A stretch of 64,000 nucleotides of DNA. Source: Valencia hispanica. Taxonomy: Eukaryota; Chordata; Actinopteri; Cyprinodontiformes; Valenciidae. The notes beneath the pieces were generated by a model. The model worked only from the letters and a program-made list of their open reading frames with translations. It was not told where the DNA came from and did not search any database. The stretch is from the NCBI GenBank assembly GCA_963556495.2, contig OY747722.1, positions 21,774,501-21,838,500 on the forward strand, given 5' to 3'. The first letter of the stretch is position 1. Every line of letters begins with the position of its first letter. A program made the translations under genes and the position numbers. Below, in pieces: positions 21,823-33,957 of this stretch.

Positions 21823-22746
21823 CTATAAAAAAATCGTGGAGTTTAAAAGCCGGGAGCAAATCTCACGACTGGTTGATAAGTGTGTTACAGATACACATAA
21901 CTTGAAAGCAATACAGTAATGATCAGAAATACAAATGTCATCAGTACAAAGAGCATCATTGCTCAGCCCTAGAGTAAATTGAAGGTCCAGAGTATGGTCT
22001 TTAGTATGAGTCGGGCCTTTAACATGTTGAATAAAATTAAAATAATCCATGATGTTCAAGAAGTTCCTTGCAAAGAGATCAGAAACATCATCAATATGGA
22101 TATTAAAGTCACCAACTATGATCAATCTGGACAACTTGACAATAGAAGATAAGAAATCACTAAAATCCCTTGGAATTGTATTATTGGGACCTGGTGGATG
22201 GTAAACATTTGCACAATAAAATGGATCCTTCCTTCCGATTTTCACTAACTGCTTCTCAAATGACGAAAAATGTCCCTGATTTGAAGAGCGGAATGAGAAA
22301 TTGTTTGAGTAAAGAGTAGCAATGCCCCCTCCACGAACTGATGATCTAGGGCAGCCAGTAAAGGAGTACCAATTTGGACTTAGTTCACTAAGTGATTTGT
22401 AATCGGCAGTTCGTTGCCAGGTCTCAGTCAAGAATAAAAAGTCTAGATCCATAGATTGTATGAAGTCATTCAATAGAAATGATTTGTTCGTTATTGAACG
22501 AACATTCAGTAACTCCATCTTTAGAGTGGCGGAAGAAGGCTTACACGCAAAGGCCTGTGGATTTGATCCATTGGAGTCATGTGCTCCACTCACCGAGGAA
22601 TGAGGAAAGACACCCTGAACCGAAGGTAACTGTGTCACAACACTCCGGCGCAGCCCAGTCATGCAGCGATTTGGGTGAAAAACTGGAGCCAAAAACTGGA
22701 GCCAGCGGCAACGGCAAAGCCAAACACAGGCACAACCTTGTACCAC
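21823..22746 (-). pseudogene. LINE apurinic-type endonuclease domain
   Basis: An open frame of 307 codons. After about 75 unrelated residues come the AP-endonuclease signatures: LLNVRSI (Asn 81), LTETW (Glu 108), RGGGIATLY (138-146), VGDFNIH (Asp 213, Asn 215), HTLDL (Asp 254) and ISDHYCI (Asp 275, His 276). In LINEs this domain nicks target DNA to start reverse transcription. All key residues appear present and this is one of the best-kept LINE frames in the window, but the downstream reverse transcriptase is shifted out of frame. The first 70 residues may be leader sequence read by chance; the true start is uncertain. Confidence 0.92.
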
Positions 22747-22790
22747 CCTCTAAGGATGAGAAAGGATGAGAAAATAGATATGTGCCATGA

Positions 22791-23375
22791 TATACTTTGA
22801 TAATGAAGTAAAGATCAGTGTTTATTAACTCACTAGAATAAAAGATCAGCAACTAACTTGTAATGCTAAATTTTATAATTACTTACCTAGGTGATCTTAT
22901 CATTTTTCACATGTGTGTAAATGTTTTCTCTGTTCTGTTTAAACAACAGAACAATCTACAATCTCGTTTATATGGTGTGCGTTTGTTGTTGCTGTTGTGT
23001 GGTTTGTTGCGAAACCTATGAATAGATATATCTAATTGTTCTGATTTCCCTCACCTTGGTGAGCAATTCCCTTTCTTTGCCAGAAAAGCTCTAGACTATA
23101 AATCTGATGATTTTTAGTAGATAAACATAACTGCTGCAATTGGCAATTATGCACATCATTCTCACTGAAATCACATTCCAATTTCGAGCTTATCAGAAGG
23201 ACACTTGTGGTGAAGGGTTTGCAAATCTTCTGCTCGCTCAAGGGCACAGCAGTGAGGACAGATGTTTCTGCGGCTGTTTTGCCACTTTTTCTTCCAGCTG
23301 TTGAGTCTGTTTCACCAAGTTGATCTTTCTTCCCACACACTCTTCAGAAACACAGAAACACAGTTAACATTTACA
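22791..23375. other. No gene recognised
   Basis: A 102-codon frame on the minus strand (23032-23340) is open but has no domain or splice evidence. Nothing else is supported. Confidence 0.35.
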
Positions 23376-23540
23376 CGGCCTTGTAAAGGATTCATTCACC
23401 TTGAACCTTTTTACTTTTTATCCTGTTACAACCTCAGAGTTCAATTTATTTGGGGGGGATTTTATGACTTGGAGAAAAATAAAGTATAAAACGATGTAAA
23501 GTGGAAGAAGTAAATCATAAAAAAGTGTGCTGAACTATTC
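23376..23540. repeat. Tc1 terminal-repeat remnant
   Basis: The run ccttgtaaaggattcattca, ccttgaacctttt and cctgttacaacctcag follows the pattern of Tc1 inverted repeats of the type seen at 11461 and 33958, heavily diverged. No transposase is attached. Low age resolution; the similarity is by eye. Confidence 0.55.
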
Positions 23541-25375
23541 TTATTTCACCTTTGACAGTCCTAAAGCTTTGTAGTGTTAAATAAAATATTTTTTCTGTAG
23601 TTTCCTTTATTTATCCTCCTGTTACATATTGCACATATTTACCTCATTGTCAGAATTTCAATCTGAAATACAGTCATACCCCATGCCTGTGTAACCTTAA
23701 ATTTTAATAAATATAAATAGACGGATAAATTACCCCAGTCTATTTCTGTGAGCTATACATAATCTTTTTTACCTTCTTGCATATGTTAACTTCAGGAAAA
23801 TAAATTGCTCCACAAAGCTCAAGCAGCTCATGAAAAAAAGAACCTACCTCATCTTAGCTTAATCAATAGCAAAGCCTCTAAGTAAATGCTCCTTCACTTT
23901 CATACGCTCACACTCTGCAACCTGTAATTTTCTGTACATTTCAAAAGCTTGACCCAGTCTTTACTTTTTTGTTCCTTTCCAGCAGGTCACAATGAGATTT
24001 CATTTCCCACCCCTTTTTGTCCACAGTTCCCTTCCCAACCAATGGGGGGTGAACGCACACAAATGTCAAGCACCACTTTGGGTTTTTTATGTATATGTGA
24101 ATGGAATATGTATATGGCAAGTCATATATCATAGATTTATGACTTGCAATTATGTCAAAGTGCCTTAGAAAAAAAAAAAAACACCTCTTGAGGGACTTTA
24201 AGCCTCACGTTTGCTTTTAATTTCCATACTTTTATTTTAGTCTGGATAATCTTTAATGAATAGAATCACACTGGCACAGATTTCATGATCAAAATTGCAA
24301 ACCTTGTAAAAACCATAGTCATCCCTGAATAATTATTCCATGGTGTTGTTTTTTCAGTGACATCAAACCCTACCAAATAATTAAATAAATGCTCTCAGCT
24401 GGATAGGCCTTATTGCTATATATCTTGCCACTATATTTTTATTGACTTTCCTCACACCACAGAGGTAATATGCAGCTTGTGCACACTTTTAAAAGGAAAC
24501 AGAGGAAAACTAAATGGAATGAATACCACAAAGGTCAATGCAGGAATTGCATCTAAATATGATGGCTCTCTTCATTGTATTGATGGCGAAAGAAAACATA
24601 AACATATGGAGGTATCAGATGGAAACCAAGGTCGAAGGTGGCTCTGAAATCAGCATGCCTCTATCCCCAAAACGGCACATTTTGGAGGATGTCAGGAGGG
24701 CAACATTTCGAAAAAGTTTTGTTGTTAGCCCCATGAACAACTTTTCTTTTGATTATTTGCATATAGTCATAGTCAATGGAAATAGGAATCATCTTTTGGA
24801 GTGCACACTGTAACGACAAACTGTAGCTAAGTCTACTAACTCACTTAGGATTTGGCCCATTTGCATTTTCTGTTTTGGGTATTATGGCTTATCACCCAGG
24901 GCACAATTAGGTCAGGGTTAGACCAACTGCTTGAAAAAAGAAAACCACTTGTTTAAATACCAATATACATATCAAGTCAATAAGGAGTGCATTTCCCACT
25001 GTGATCGAATACTGTTAGCACTGAAAGATCACATGGCCATGGAATGCAGCTATGATTTGAGATTTTAAAGATTAGTTTGCTTTTTATTAAAGGATTTTAA
25101 ACTGCATTTGATCAGCCCTAGTTCAATTCAAAATGAAAATGTTGCCCAAACCTGGACTGTACTGTACTATATATAGATTATTTAAAATATTTTGAAACAC
25201 AGCTTAAGGCCTCTGAGCCTATCCAGCCAAAATTCATGTAGGGTTGATGCCTATATCCACCAGCGAAAGGGGGAGAAATGTCTTACCAAGAAAGATCTCA
25301 CCAGACCAGCACAGAGGAAGTCTGAGCACGTTCAGAGAACCCACAAGAGTTACTGCAAAGTCATTGGAGAAATAA
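23541..25375. other. No gene recognised
   Basis: AT-rich DNA with an A run at about 24170-24181. No family resemblance in any open frame. Confidence 0.4.
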
Positions 25376-25445
25376 CATGGCTTGGATTTGAATCCAGGAC
25401 CTTCTTTCTCCAAGGCAACCATGTTAACAACTGTCCTAACGGGAC
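25376..25445 (-). repeat. RTE-type LINE 3' end, short fragment
   Basis: The phrase ggatttgaatccaggacctt followed by a caaggcaac-aaccatgttaacaac pattern matches a segment found in the 3' part of the common fish RTE-type repeat whose better copy is at 61836-62150. Only about 65 bases are recognisable. Confidence 0.45.
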
Positions 25446-26748
25446 TTATGTCATCATTATATTTGTAAAAAACACAAAAAAGCAAGATATTTGATGGGGG
25501 TGTTTGCCATTAGAACCCCTTTAGATTGAGTCAAGCATAAAATGCCCCATATATAGACAAGTCAAACCTGGACTACTTTATAGAATGTTCGAAAGAAAGT
25601 TTGTGATTGGTAAACTTTGGCTCTGTGTCTGAAAACAAAAGCAGGTGGCATTGGAGGGTCTTTGCCCAATGAACTATTCATGTAAGAACTGCCACTAAGC
25701 TGTTTTAACCATGGATGATGGATTACATAAAAACAATAGAGCAGAGGAGGTGAACCCATTAATCTCCCTTGGCTGACCTGCCTGATGCCACAATATGACC
25801 ATGTTTATACATTTCTCACAATGTAAAACTAAAGATAAGCTGGTCTCATTCAAAGGCCTAATTATACTTAAAGACATGTTTTTGTCTCTTTTCACACAGC
25901 AGTATGTGTTTTTGGTATAAATGGAGAGTAGATAAAACCTGATTAATGGTGGGATGACTCCTTTGGCCTCGGCTGATTAATAACTGTTTAATCAGGATTT
26001 AGTTGTAACAGCTGTGGGCGTCCAGTGACTCATTTGTTAAGCATAAACGTCTCAGACACTTTCTCCTTGCGCTTACCATCTTCTTTATGGCCTCTTTTCT
26101 GTCAGACTGTTCTCTGTTAACGATCTTTACTTTGTAATTTTCCCGACTGACAGCAATCTGATATGCCTTTATATTATGAAGGAAACATTATCTGAATCTC
26201 TTCCTATCCCTTCCACACTGTCGTATATTGCACCAGCCTTGGTGACAGATTGATAGCACTCTTATGCCCTTGTTTGAAATATGAACATAGAGCCATGGAC
26301 GGGTTAGCTTAGCTGAAACAATATAAAGAGAAGAGGAAAAGCTTTCTATACCTTATAAAGTTTCGCCACAGCAGACAGGGATTTTCAATAAAGCACAGCC
26401 TTATACTTGCAGAAGGACAGATGAGAAGAAAAGGACATTCAGGAATAAGTGATCAATGCCCAGTCTACAATGCAAATATTTCATAGCCTCCCTACTAAAG
26501 GGTGAAATGATAAACACTGCTTATAGAACTCAAGATTCGGTTCAGGGCTCTGTTTTGAAACAATGGTTTCACTAAAACTAAAACTATGCCTTAGCTGTAA
26601 ATTGAAGTTTTATTCAGTCTGAAACTGAAAGTAATCTCTATTTGCATCAACATATTAGAGAATTAAGTGTTTTAAAACTTGTTTGGACCTAACCTCATAC
26701 AGCATAAAAGGCTTTGACTGAATAACTCCAAAATAAATAGTAAATACA
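25446..26748. other. No gene recognised
   Basis: AT-rich DNA, no supported coding sequence or repeat. Confidence 0.4.
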
Positions 26749-26750
26749 GT

Positions 26751-27160
26751 GGACCCCCGGTATTCTCGGGGTTAGGGACAACATCCGCCTGCGAATACTT
26801 AAGTTCCCCTCTAAAAACGCTTACAACCGCCTATTATAATAGTTCGCATGCCATATATACCTGAGTATGCTTTAATATGCTCAGTGAAAACCGTCTCAGC
26901 ACTACCGTAGAAGCTGATGTCTACAGTCTTTCCTATTTCTGCTATTGGATTACAGCCAATCAGCGCCTTGGAAAATGAATGTCGCTCCTAGATTGGCTGC
27001 TTTGCAAATGCCAGCCAATTGCGTGTCAAGTACCGTTGGAGCTATATATTCCAGCTTTCTAAGCTGCATTTTCTGTCCAATATTTTACATATGCTCTGGG
27101 GAAAAAATCCACGAATAGGCGGATTCTCCTCTGTAACTTGGGTCACGTTCCATAGAAAGA
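26751..27160 (+). repeat. Tigger-like repeat, copy A
   Basis: Starts at cagtggacccccggtattct after a TA, in the style of fish Tigger/pogo termini. It shares with copy B (46331-48012, minus strand) the order: terminus, a gttaggga-c block, cctctaaaaacgcttac-like, tcagcactaccg-agaag, cagccaatcagcg, and attggctgctttgc. The body continues to a ccacgaataggcgg block near 27110, but no matching right terminus is seen. No transposase frame is present. Confidence 0.65.
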
Positions 27161-29410
27161 TCAGCAAATAGGTTGGGATCGACTCACCACTGTGGCCTTT
27201 TTTTAAAGAGCCGCCTACCAGAGTCCAACTCCGCCCACATTTCCTGTTTGAAAAATGCGGGAAAAGGAGGCATTGCCTGGTGGACCAGCGGATGCTCAGG
27301 GAGAGGGCTGGGCTTGATCTGGGCTGTAACTGACATCTTGACAGCTGCGCCGCTGCAGTGTCACAGACACAGACAGGGAGAATGATGGAGCTATGCTAAA
27401 GACTCTACCTAAATGCTTTGCTAAAAAATCACTAACCTATTAAACGGTGTAAACATTTGCTTGCTATTCCAACTCCAACTCACTGCGGAGCCGAGGCTGA
27501 GACTCTGCTGCTTTTATACTCCACAGTGGGAGTGCAGCTGACATCACAAATAATGTCTGAAGTCAATAATAACCACTTAGCCAATAGCGATGGCTTATTT
27601 GAATTCAATTGTGGTGCTTTTAACCTGACGAGGGCCCCACATTGGCAGGATTAGACAGAAATGTTATATAAATGTTATATAAAATGGCAAAATAATGACC
27701 ACATATGTAGACCATATGTAGACAATCATTTATACAGTTTATAAGCAAAAAAAGTTGATTTGGGGGTGACTTACCCTTTAAGTGACAGTTGGTACCTGTT
27801 AAAGGCCTGACAATCTTTACTTCGCTCATAATGGTGCTTATTGATACATTTTTCTTAATGCTTAAATGGCATGGCTCCTCAGATACTCAATTACCTTTTC
27901 TTTCATTTTAGCACAACTGGTAGAGTAACTTATAGAACATTCAGGAGGAGTTGCATGGTGGCTTGCTGTAAAACTTATTTTGGACAATTGGCTTGTCTGT
28001 ACAACATGTTGAACTTCTTAACATGGTAGAGGTTAAAAAAGATACAATGCTCAATGTTCTTTCACCCGTTTCAAGCTATTTAGCTTGTAGATGTTAGATT
28101 TGGCTAAGTTGAGAACCTAACCACATCCTAGTTGAGTTTGAGTCACTGCCCAGGCATGAATCATAATAAACTTTGAAGGCATATACTGCTGTACAATTAT
28201 GATGAAATAGCAGAGCTACCATGTATTAACGAAGAAGTAAAGGAGGTTAATGAGGTGTTAAATAATTTGGAAACTCAATAAAATTAGTTTCCCCTTATCC
28301 TATGCTTTTAAGCCCAGAGGAATATTTTCTTAAATACATAATTTTTCCTCATTAACAGGTTAGAAAGTTATGTTTTCTTGGGGTTGCTAGATGTGATGCA
28401 GGGGCTGTACCTCAGAGTCAGATGCCTAGATTTCATATCTCACCCAAGAAAGTAGTTTTAATTGCGGTTTAATTAGACCGCCATATCAAAATTAACCAAG
28501 TCAAGTTAATAAAAGTTTTAAGGTCAACAATGAAGTCAATAAACCATTTATTTTAAGGTTTTTATCTTGAGATTACAAGCTGATAAGCAACCTTAATAAG
28601 ACTTTCTTGTGATTACATAGTAATTTGTTTTTGTTTTCGCTTTTTTTACTCCCACTCTGCCATTTGTTTCTTGTTTGGAAAGTAATTATGGGGAAGTCAT
28701 AAATAAATCTGGCTCACAGGATCACGGCTGCAGTTGGAACTGTAAACGAAATCCTACCTCACTGCTTTAGCTGCCATAAAGTTGGCTAAAGGAAAATTAT
28801 AGATGAAAAGTATGTTGTTTTCTTGACTTGACTTTTTCTTATTAAATAGCCAGTCCAAAAAAAAGAGTAATATTCAAAAACAAAACAGTAGCATTAGTAC
28901 ATGGGTAAAACTATTCTGCTGATTGACATGTTTGATAAAACTTTGCAATACATAAATATAGTCAACCTTATAAATGTATTCTTTCTAAGCACATTAGGTT
29001 GACATTAGAATGACACTTGATTGCCTGAAAATGTAAAGACCACTGTAGACTGGTATGGCAAAGATAACTACTAGACACACAGAAGTCTGTATGCTCTGCA
29101 GCGACAGAATATGTTAGATTTCTTTTGTTTTTTGTGAAGAACATATTATAAAACAAAAAGTAAGGGTTTATTACTCAACAAGAACAGGAAAGAGACTGTG
29201 GAAAAATGAAAGATTTCAAGGTGAACACTCCTGGTGGGCCAAAAGAACACAAAGGCCCGTCTCAAATCTTGCTAAAACATCTTGATAATCTCGTTGGACT
29301 TTTGGGAAATAGTGAGACTAAAGTTGAACTTTGTGGAAGGTGTGCATACATCTAGTGCAAAGCTAAAACCATATTTTAAATAAATAGCAGTATACTAATG
29401 GTCAAACATG
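27161..29410. other. No gene recognised
   Basis: Unique-looking AT-rich DNA. Open frames of 60-70 codons show no family resemblance and no splice context. Confidence 0.4.
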
Positions 29411-29411
29411 G

Positions 29412-29690
29412 GGGGAGATCACAATTATACACCCCCAACACCCACCCCCCCCCCCCCCCCCGGCCCAGCCCCCATGCCAACACACACTCAAGAGCAGTAA
29501 TAAAAAAAACATTGGGCCGAGTACAGATGAGCTAGGTAAGGTAAGGAAACTCAATCAAAGGAACCAGCAGCAGCACATCAACAACAAGTCAAGACACTGA
29601 CACAGGAGGCAAGGTTGAGACCCATACCTCCACTAAAACGCTACCTGCAGAGCACCAAGGCAACAACAGCCTACCACCGCTCCTAGTTTG
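29412..29690 (-). repeat. L2-type LINE 3' UTR fragment (copy 2 of 3)
   Basis: Matches the 3' UTR of the LINE at 55438 on: shared order is cacaattataca-ccccc, cattgggccgagta-agatga, aggcaaggttgaga and ctaccaccgctcc. The extreme 3' end (ttatttataaagcgc block) and all coding sequence are missing. A 17-base C run (29445-29461) has grown at the natural C-rich spot. Confidence 0.8.
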
Positions 29691-30425
29691 GATACCTTTT
29701 TTCCGTTAACAAATGAAATCTATTTTTATAACAGCCTTTTGTGTTATGTCAGGATATCTTAGCCTATTCAGATTTGTCTGATCGACAACATTTTTGTTTG
29801 ACAAAAACAAAACAAAACCAGAAATCGGTGAGGAAGTTTTAAAATAGTATTTACAGAACTGTACAGCACACTATACCAGCAAACACATCTGTTTAAAAAA
29901 AGCCTTGCTGTTATTGTTATATTGTTGCTGATATTGTTGAGATGCCATCTACAGCTAGCAGCCTGAACACCCCTGGTTTAATAGCTACAAGAAGGACACC
30001 TTTTGTTGACTCACTATTGCAAAATCATTATTTATTTTTCAAGAGAATATGACCTTTGGTATCCTGAGATAACAACCTGAATGAATTCATTACGAGAACA
30101 ATACAAGTTTTGCTATCTAGAGATCGGGATATAATTGACTTATGATCTTGAGATAACAGCTTTAAAGACTTGAAGGTCATTCTCGACTCGCATAGTAAAG
30201 CATCATGGGTTGCCTTCCAGTGGACTCTCTCAAAGGCTTTTTAATCAATCCCACCAACATTTGTACATTTGTAAATTATATAAATATGACTGAATGCCTC
30301 ATTTAGAATAATGAAGAAATGGCTAAAAATCCAACAATTTCAGTTTTAGGTCTTATATTTTAGATTTAGCTGGTACTTTATTATCAGTATTTGTAGTGTT
30401 GCAGTGATAATAGTTGTAATGCAAT
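29691..30425. other. No gene recognised
   Basis: AT-rich DNA; nothing supported. Confidence 0.4.
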
Positions 30426-30798
30426 GATATATATATATTTGTGTGTGTGCGCGTGTGTATGGCTATGTGTATGTATGTGTATATGTATGTATATTTGTGC
30501 GTATCTGTATATGTATGTGTATATGTATGTATATTTGTGTGTATATGTATTTGTATGTTTGTATATATATATATATGTGTATATATATATGTATGTGTAT
30601 GTATGTATATATATGTGTATGTATGTATATATATATATATATGTGTGTATGTATATATATATGTATATGTATATATATGTATATGTATATGTATATATAT
30701 GTATATGTATATATATGTATATATATGTATATGTATATATATGTATATGTATAAATGTATATCTCTATATATATATATATATGTATGTATATGTATGT
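30426..30798. repeat. Compound TA / TATG / TG microsatellite
   Basis: About 370 bases of interleaved tatg, tgta, ta and tg units. It leaves several frames open on both strands (Tyr/Ile/Val/Met/Cys-rich), which are artefacts of the repeat and not genes. Confidence 0.97.
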
Positions 30799-30849
30799 CA
30801 CACTACAACCAGGTGCTTTGATGTATTTCATGGAGATATTTTTTGACTG

Positions 30850-32160
30850 ACCTACAGAAAGTAGTGCATAACTGAAGTGGAAAGCAATAGTTTTTTTACA
30901 AATAAAAATCTGTAAAGTGTTGCATCCATTTTTGTTAAGCCCTCTTTACTATTACATCCCTAAATAAAATCCAGTGCAGCTAAGTCACCTAATTAGAGTC
31001 CACCTGTGTGTATTTAGATGTTTCTTACAGAGTATTAGTGAACAAAAAGCATTGTGAAAACCAAGGAACACACCAGACAGGTCAGGGATGAAGTTGTTGA
31101 AGGTTAAAACAAGTTTAGATTAGAAAAGATTTGAGTTCAATCCATCCTTTGAAAATAGAGCACAGCACAACTTCAAACCTATACCAACATATGGCTGTCA
31201 ACAACTAGGGAAGCAGTCAAGAGGACTATGGTAACTCTGAGGGAACTGCATAGGTACACGACTCAGGTAGGGGACTGAGTTGAGAAGTCAACTATTAATT
31301 GTGCATTCAAATAACGAATGAAAGATTGGCAAGAAGAAAGCCACTACTGAAAAGAACACAATAAGAACTCCATTTTAAAATTTTCCATAACCATGTGGAT
31401 AAAGGTTCATCAGATGGAACCAAAGTAAAACATTTTGGCCTTTTGCAAACCGTTGTCATGGAAAACTAACTCTGCACATCACCCGAACCACACCATAAAC
31501 AAGGTTAAACATGATAGTGAAAGTGTCGAGCTGTGGGGATGCTTTTTTCAGCAGGGGAACCTTGGAAAATGGATAAAACTAAGAACAGGGCTTGTCTAGA
31601 AGACACCATGTTAGAGGTTGCAAAATACTTGTGACTACAACAGATCCTACCAGTAGGACAACTACACTAAACATTCAGACAGACCCTCAAAGTAATAGTG
31701 TTAAAGGGTGCTCAAGTCCATTCCTCGTGAGCTACTATCCTGCAACTTTTAGATGAGTCCCTACTGCAGCACAACTGAATCAAATGAGTGGCTCTTTACC
31801 AGACCTCTGAGATTGAGATGAGAGAATTCAGCCATTTGAGTGAGGTGTGTTGGAGAGGGATTCATCTAAAACCTGCAGGATAGTAGCTCCCAAGGACTGG
31901 ATTTGGGCATCCATCCCTGGTTTAGATCAAAGCATTTTAATCTGTTAGAATAGCAAAATCAAATTCCAGACATAAATGCAACTCAGAATGTTTGACAAGC
32001 CTAAAAGAATTGACGTTCACAGCTTTTTTTCAAAGTATGTGGAAAGTGTCTGTATGTCAAAAGCTGTTAGAGATATACCCAAAAAGACTTAAAACTGTAA
32101 TTACAGCAAAAGGTTGTTTTGCAAAGTATTGATGTCAGGTAACTGCAAATGCACAGCATG
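30850..32160 (+). mobile_element. Ancient Tc1-like transposon, heavily decayed
   Basis: Recognisable against copies 1 and 2 in order: a leader with cacctgtgtgtatttagatg, cacaccagacaggtcaggga near the transposase start (about 31068), a gtggataaaggt..gatggaaccaaagt stretch corresponding to the first Asp region, gctgtggggatgctttttt for the glycine box, aggacaactacactaaacat for the second Asp, ccagacataaatgcaactca for the third acidic site (codon now CAG), and acagcaaaaggttg near the C terminus. Many indels. Split by a small element at 31705-31919. Much older than the other copies. Confidence 0.8.
31705..31919. mobile_element. Small palindromic MITE nested in the old Tc1
   Basis: The two ends are inverted repeats over about 45-50 bases: the left gctactatcctgcaactttt and agatgagtccc pair with the right agatgaatccc, inverted, and gctactatcctgcaggtttt. 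The outer end on the right, inverted, reads ccagggatgg, in the style of a known fish hAT-like MITE. The host Tc1 resumes with gtttagatcaaagc right after. The target duplication is decayed (possibly gtgttaaa against gtttagat), so hAT assignment is inference. Confidence 0.75.
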
Positions 32161-33679
32161 CATTTTTCTATTGTTATTCATAAAAAAATTCAAATCTGTG
32201 TCCTACAGTTTGAAGTTCAAAGATAACAATGCATTAATTGGCAACATGATTACCTATTTATGAATAGAAATGTTATTGTTTTGTTGTTCACACTTTAGCA
32301 GTTATCAAAAGTCCATAACAGTAAGTGGGTAAAACAATCCTTAAGTGTTAACATTCATTTTTCTCAATCACTAAAATACAAATTGTGCTGTTTTCTCACA
32401 GGGACATGGTGTTTGTTATTGAGACATATTGAGTCAGATAGGAAATGTTATCTAAAAGCCACATGCTAGCACCAGAGGTGCTCATGTTATTGTGAAACGT
32501 TTTGGTTTCAAATAACGAAAATAAATCTAACATATTTTATTGTTCATTAAAGTTTTAGTAGCCTGAACCAAAGTCAGAAAGTCAAGTAAGGATCAAATCC
32601 CCAGTTATTGCTCTTTTTTTCCCTTTGGCTCTTTGCTCTGCAGGGACACAGAGAGAGAGCGAGCTTTGGATGGTGTGTGCAAAAGATAAATTGAGTAACC
32701 TTCTTCTGTCATTAGTAATACCTTTTCTAGGAGTGAACAGTAAAATAAAGCAGTGCAATGGAGGAAAGATAGAGAGCAGGAGGGAGGTGTGGAGGAGTGA
32801 ATGAGAGCCAGGACTCGATGGTAATTAGCCATGAAACAAAAGCCCGATCGGGCTCAGTTCTGGCTCAGATTTTACACCTTGAGCCATCCACTGCGTGCCT
32901 CTGATGGTGAGAGCTCAGCAAGGACTGAGACCGCTGCTGTGTCCAGCTGAAGCAGAGAGCAGACCTGTCACCCTTTCCTGGCTCTGTCTTTCATCGATCA
33001 CACCGCCTACGCACTTCTGTCCTCAGTCTGGCTGGCTGGCAGGGAGGATCTGTGTCTAGCTCGCTTGTCATGTCTGTCTGGGACACATTATTATGGATCC
33101 CACGAGAGCTGTAGATACAAGCAACTTCACAGGACACAGCCGCAAATACAACGATTTCAGCATGGGCAACCAGAAGTACTTCTTCTCATTTCCTTTTTCA
33201 TCACATTTGTGTATTCCTATTTATTTGGAATAAAATAAAAAAAGTATATACAACTCACCTTGACATGTGGGGGGTGTGGGGTGTTATGACTTATGCAGTT
33301 TTAATTTCTAAGTCACTATTTGTTCTCTGTCTGACTAATTTAGAGCATTAAATGCTAAAAGGGAAATGAAGATCAAGGTTTGGGCAATTATCAGTGAGGT
33401 CTTCATAATTTCTAACCTTTTCACAATCAATGATAAACTCTGAAATGGCAGAAGTAAAACAGTGGGAACTTGATGCGTCCCGTGATGCTAATGTGTCCTT
33501 TAAAGCAGGTGCTACTACCGTGTTAAGTAACTAAAGAATGATTTTACATTTTGCAAGACCATTAATTAAGTAATTAAGTCTTTATTCCTCCTGCATTTGA
33601 AAGCAACCACTATTTAGCAGTCCTTTACAAGCTGACATAGTGGTGGGAACAGCTTTGCCAGCTTTTTTGCCAAAAAGAT
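32161..33679. other. Mostly unique DNA with a GC-richer patch
   Basis: No repeat is recognised. Between about 32800 and 33210 base composition is more balanced than around it, and a 46-codon frame opens at 33093 (MDPTRAVDTSNFTGHSRK) ending at 33233. It has no convincing donor site, so a first exon is only a weak possibility. Confidence 0.35.
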
Positions 33680-33957
33680 TCTGACAATTAGAGGGTCAAT
33701 CTGTACATCAGTACCAAACCCATTACCAGTGTCATCCCCACTTAACACCAATGTAGATAAATGACTAAATTCCAAAAGCTAAACTAAAAAAACCTTGAAG
33801 AAATCAAGCAATTAAGCTCATCCTCTTACCCACAGTTTTTCTTCAAATTTTACATCATTAGGTCTGATGTGATTCAAAAAGTTAACTCATCCCTCCTCAT
33901 AGTTATTAAACCACTGCTAAAGCAGAACAACCTGGACAACACCCTAATGCAGAACTA

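Larger units (their letters stand above)
19940..22790 (-). mobile_element. L2-type LINE, nearly full-length ORF2, broken
   Basis: On the minus strand an endonuclease domain (22746-21823), a linker, a reverse transcriptase (about 21440-20600), a C-terminal domain (to 20069) and a 3' end with the phrase ctatagagcacctttcaaga reversed near 19955-19975, typical of L2-clade 3' tails. The 3' end abuts the interrupted LINE fragment at 19285-19930, so the element may have inserted there, but the other half of that fragment is not seen on the far side. No complete ORF1 is recognised. Confidence 0.88.

Noticed and set aside
30424..30846. Open frames of 100-140 codons on both strands
   Set aside because: They are products of the TATG/TA microsatellite, repeating Tyr, Ile, Val and Met; not coding.
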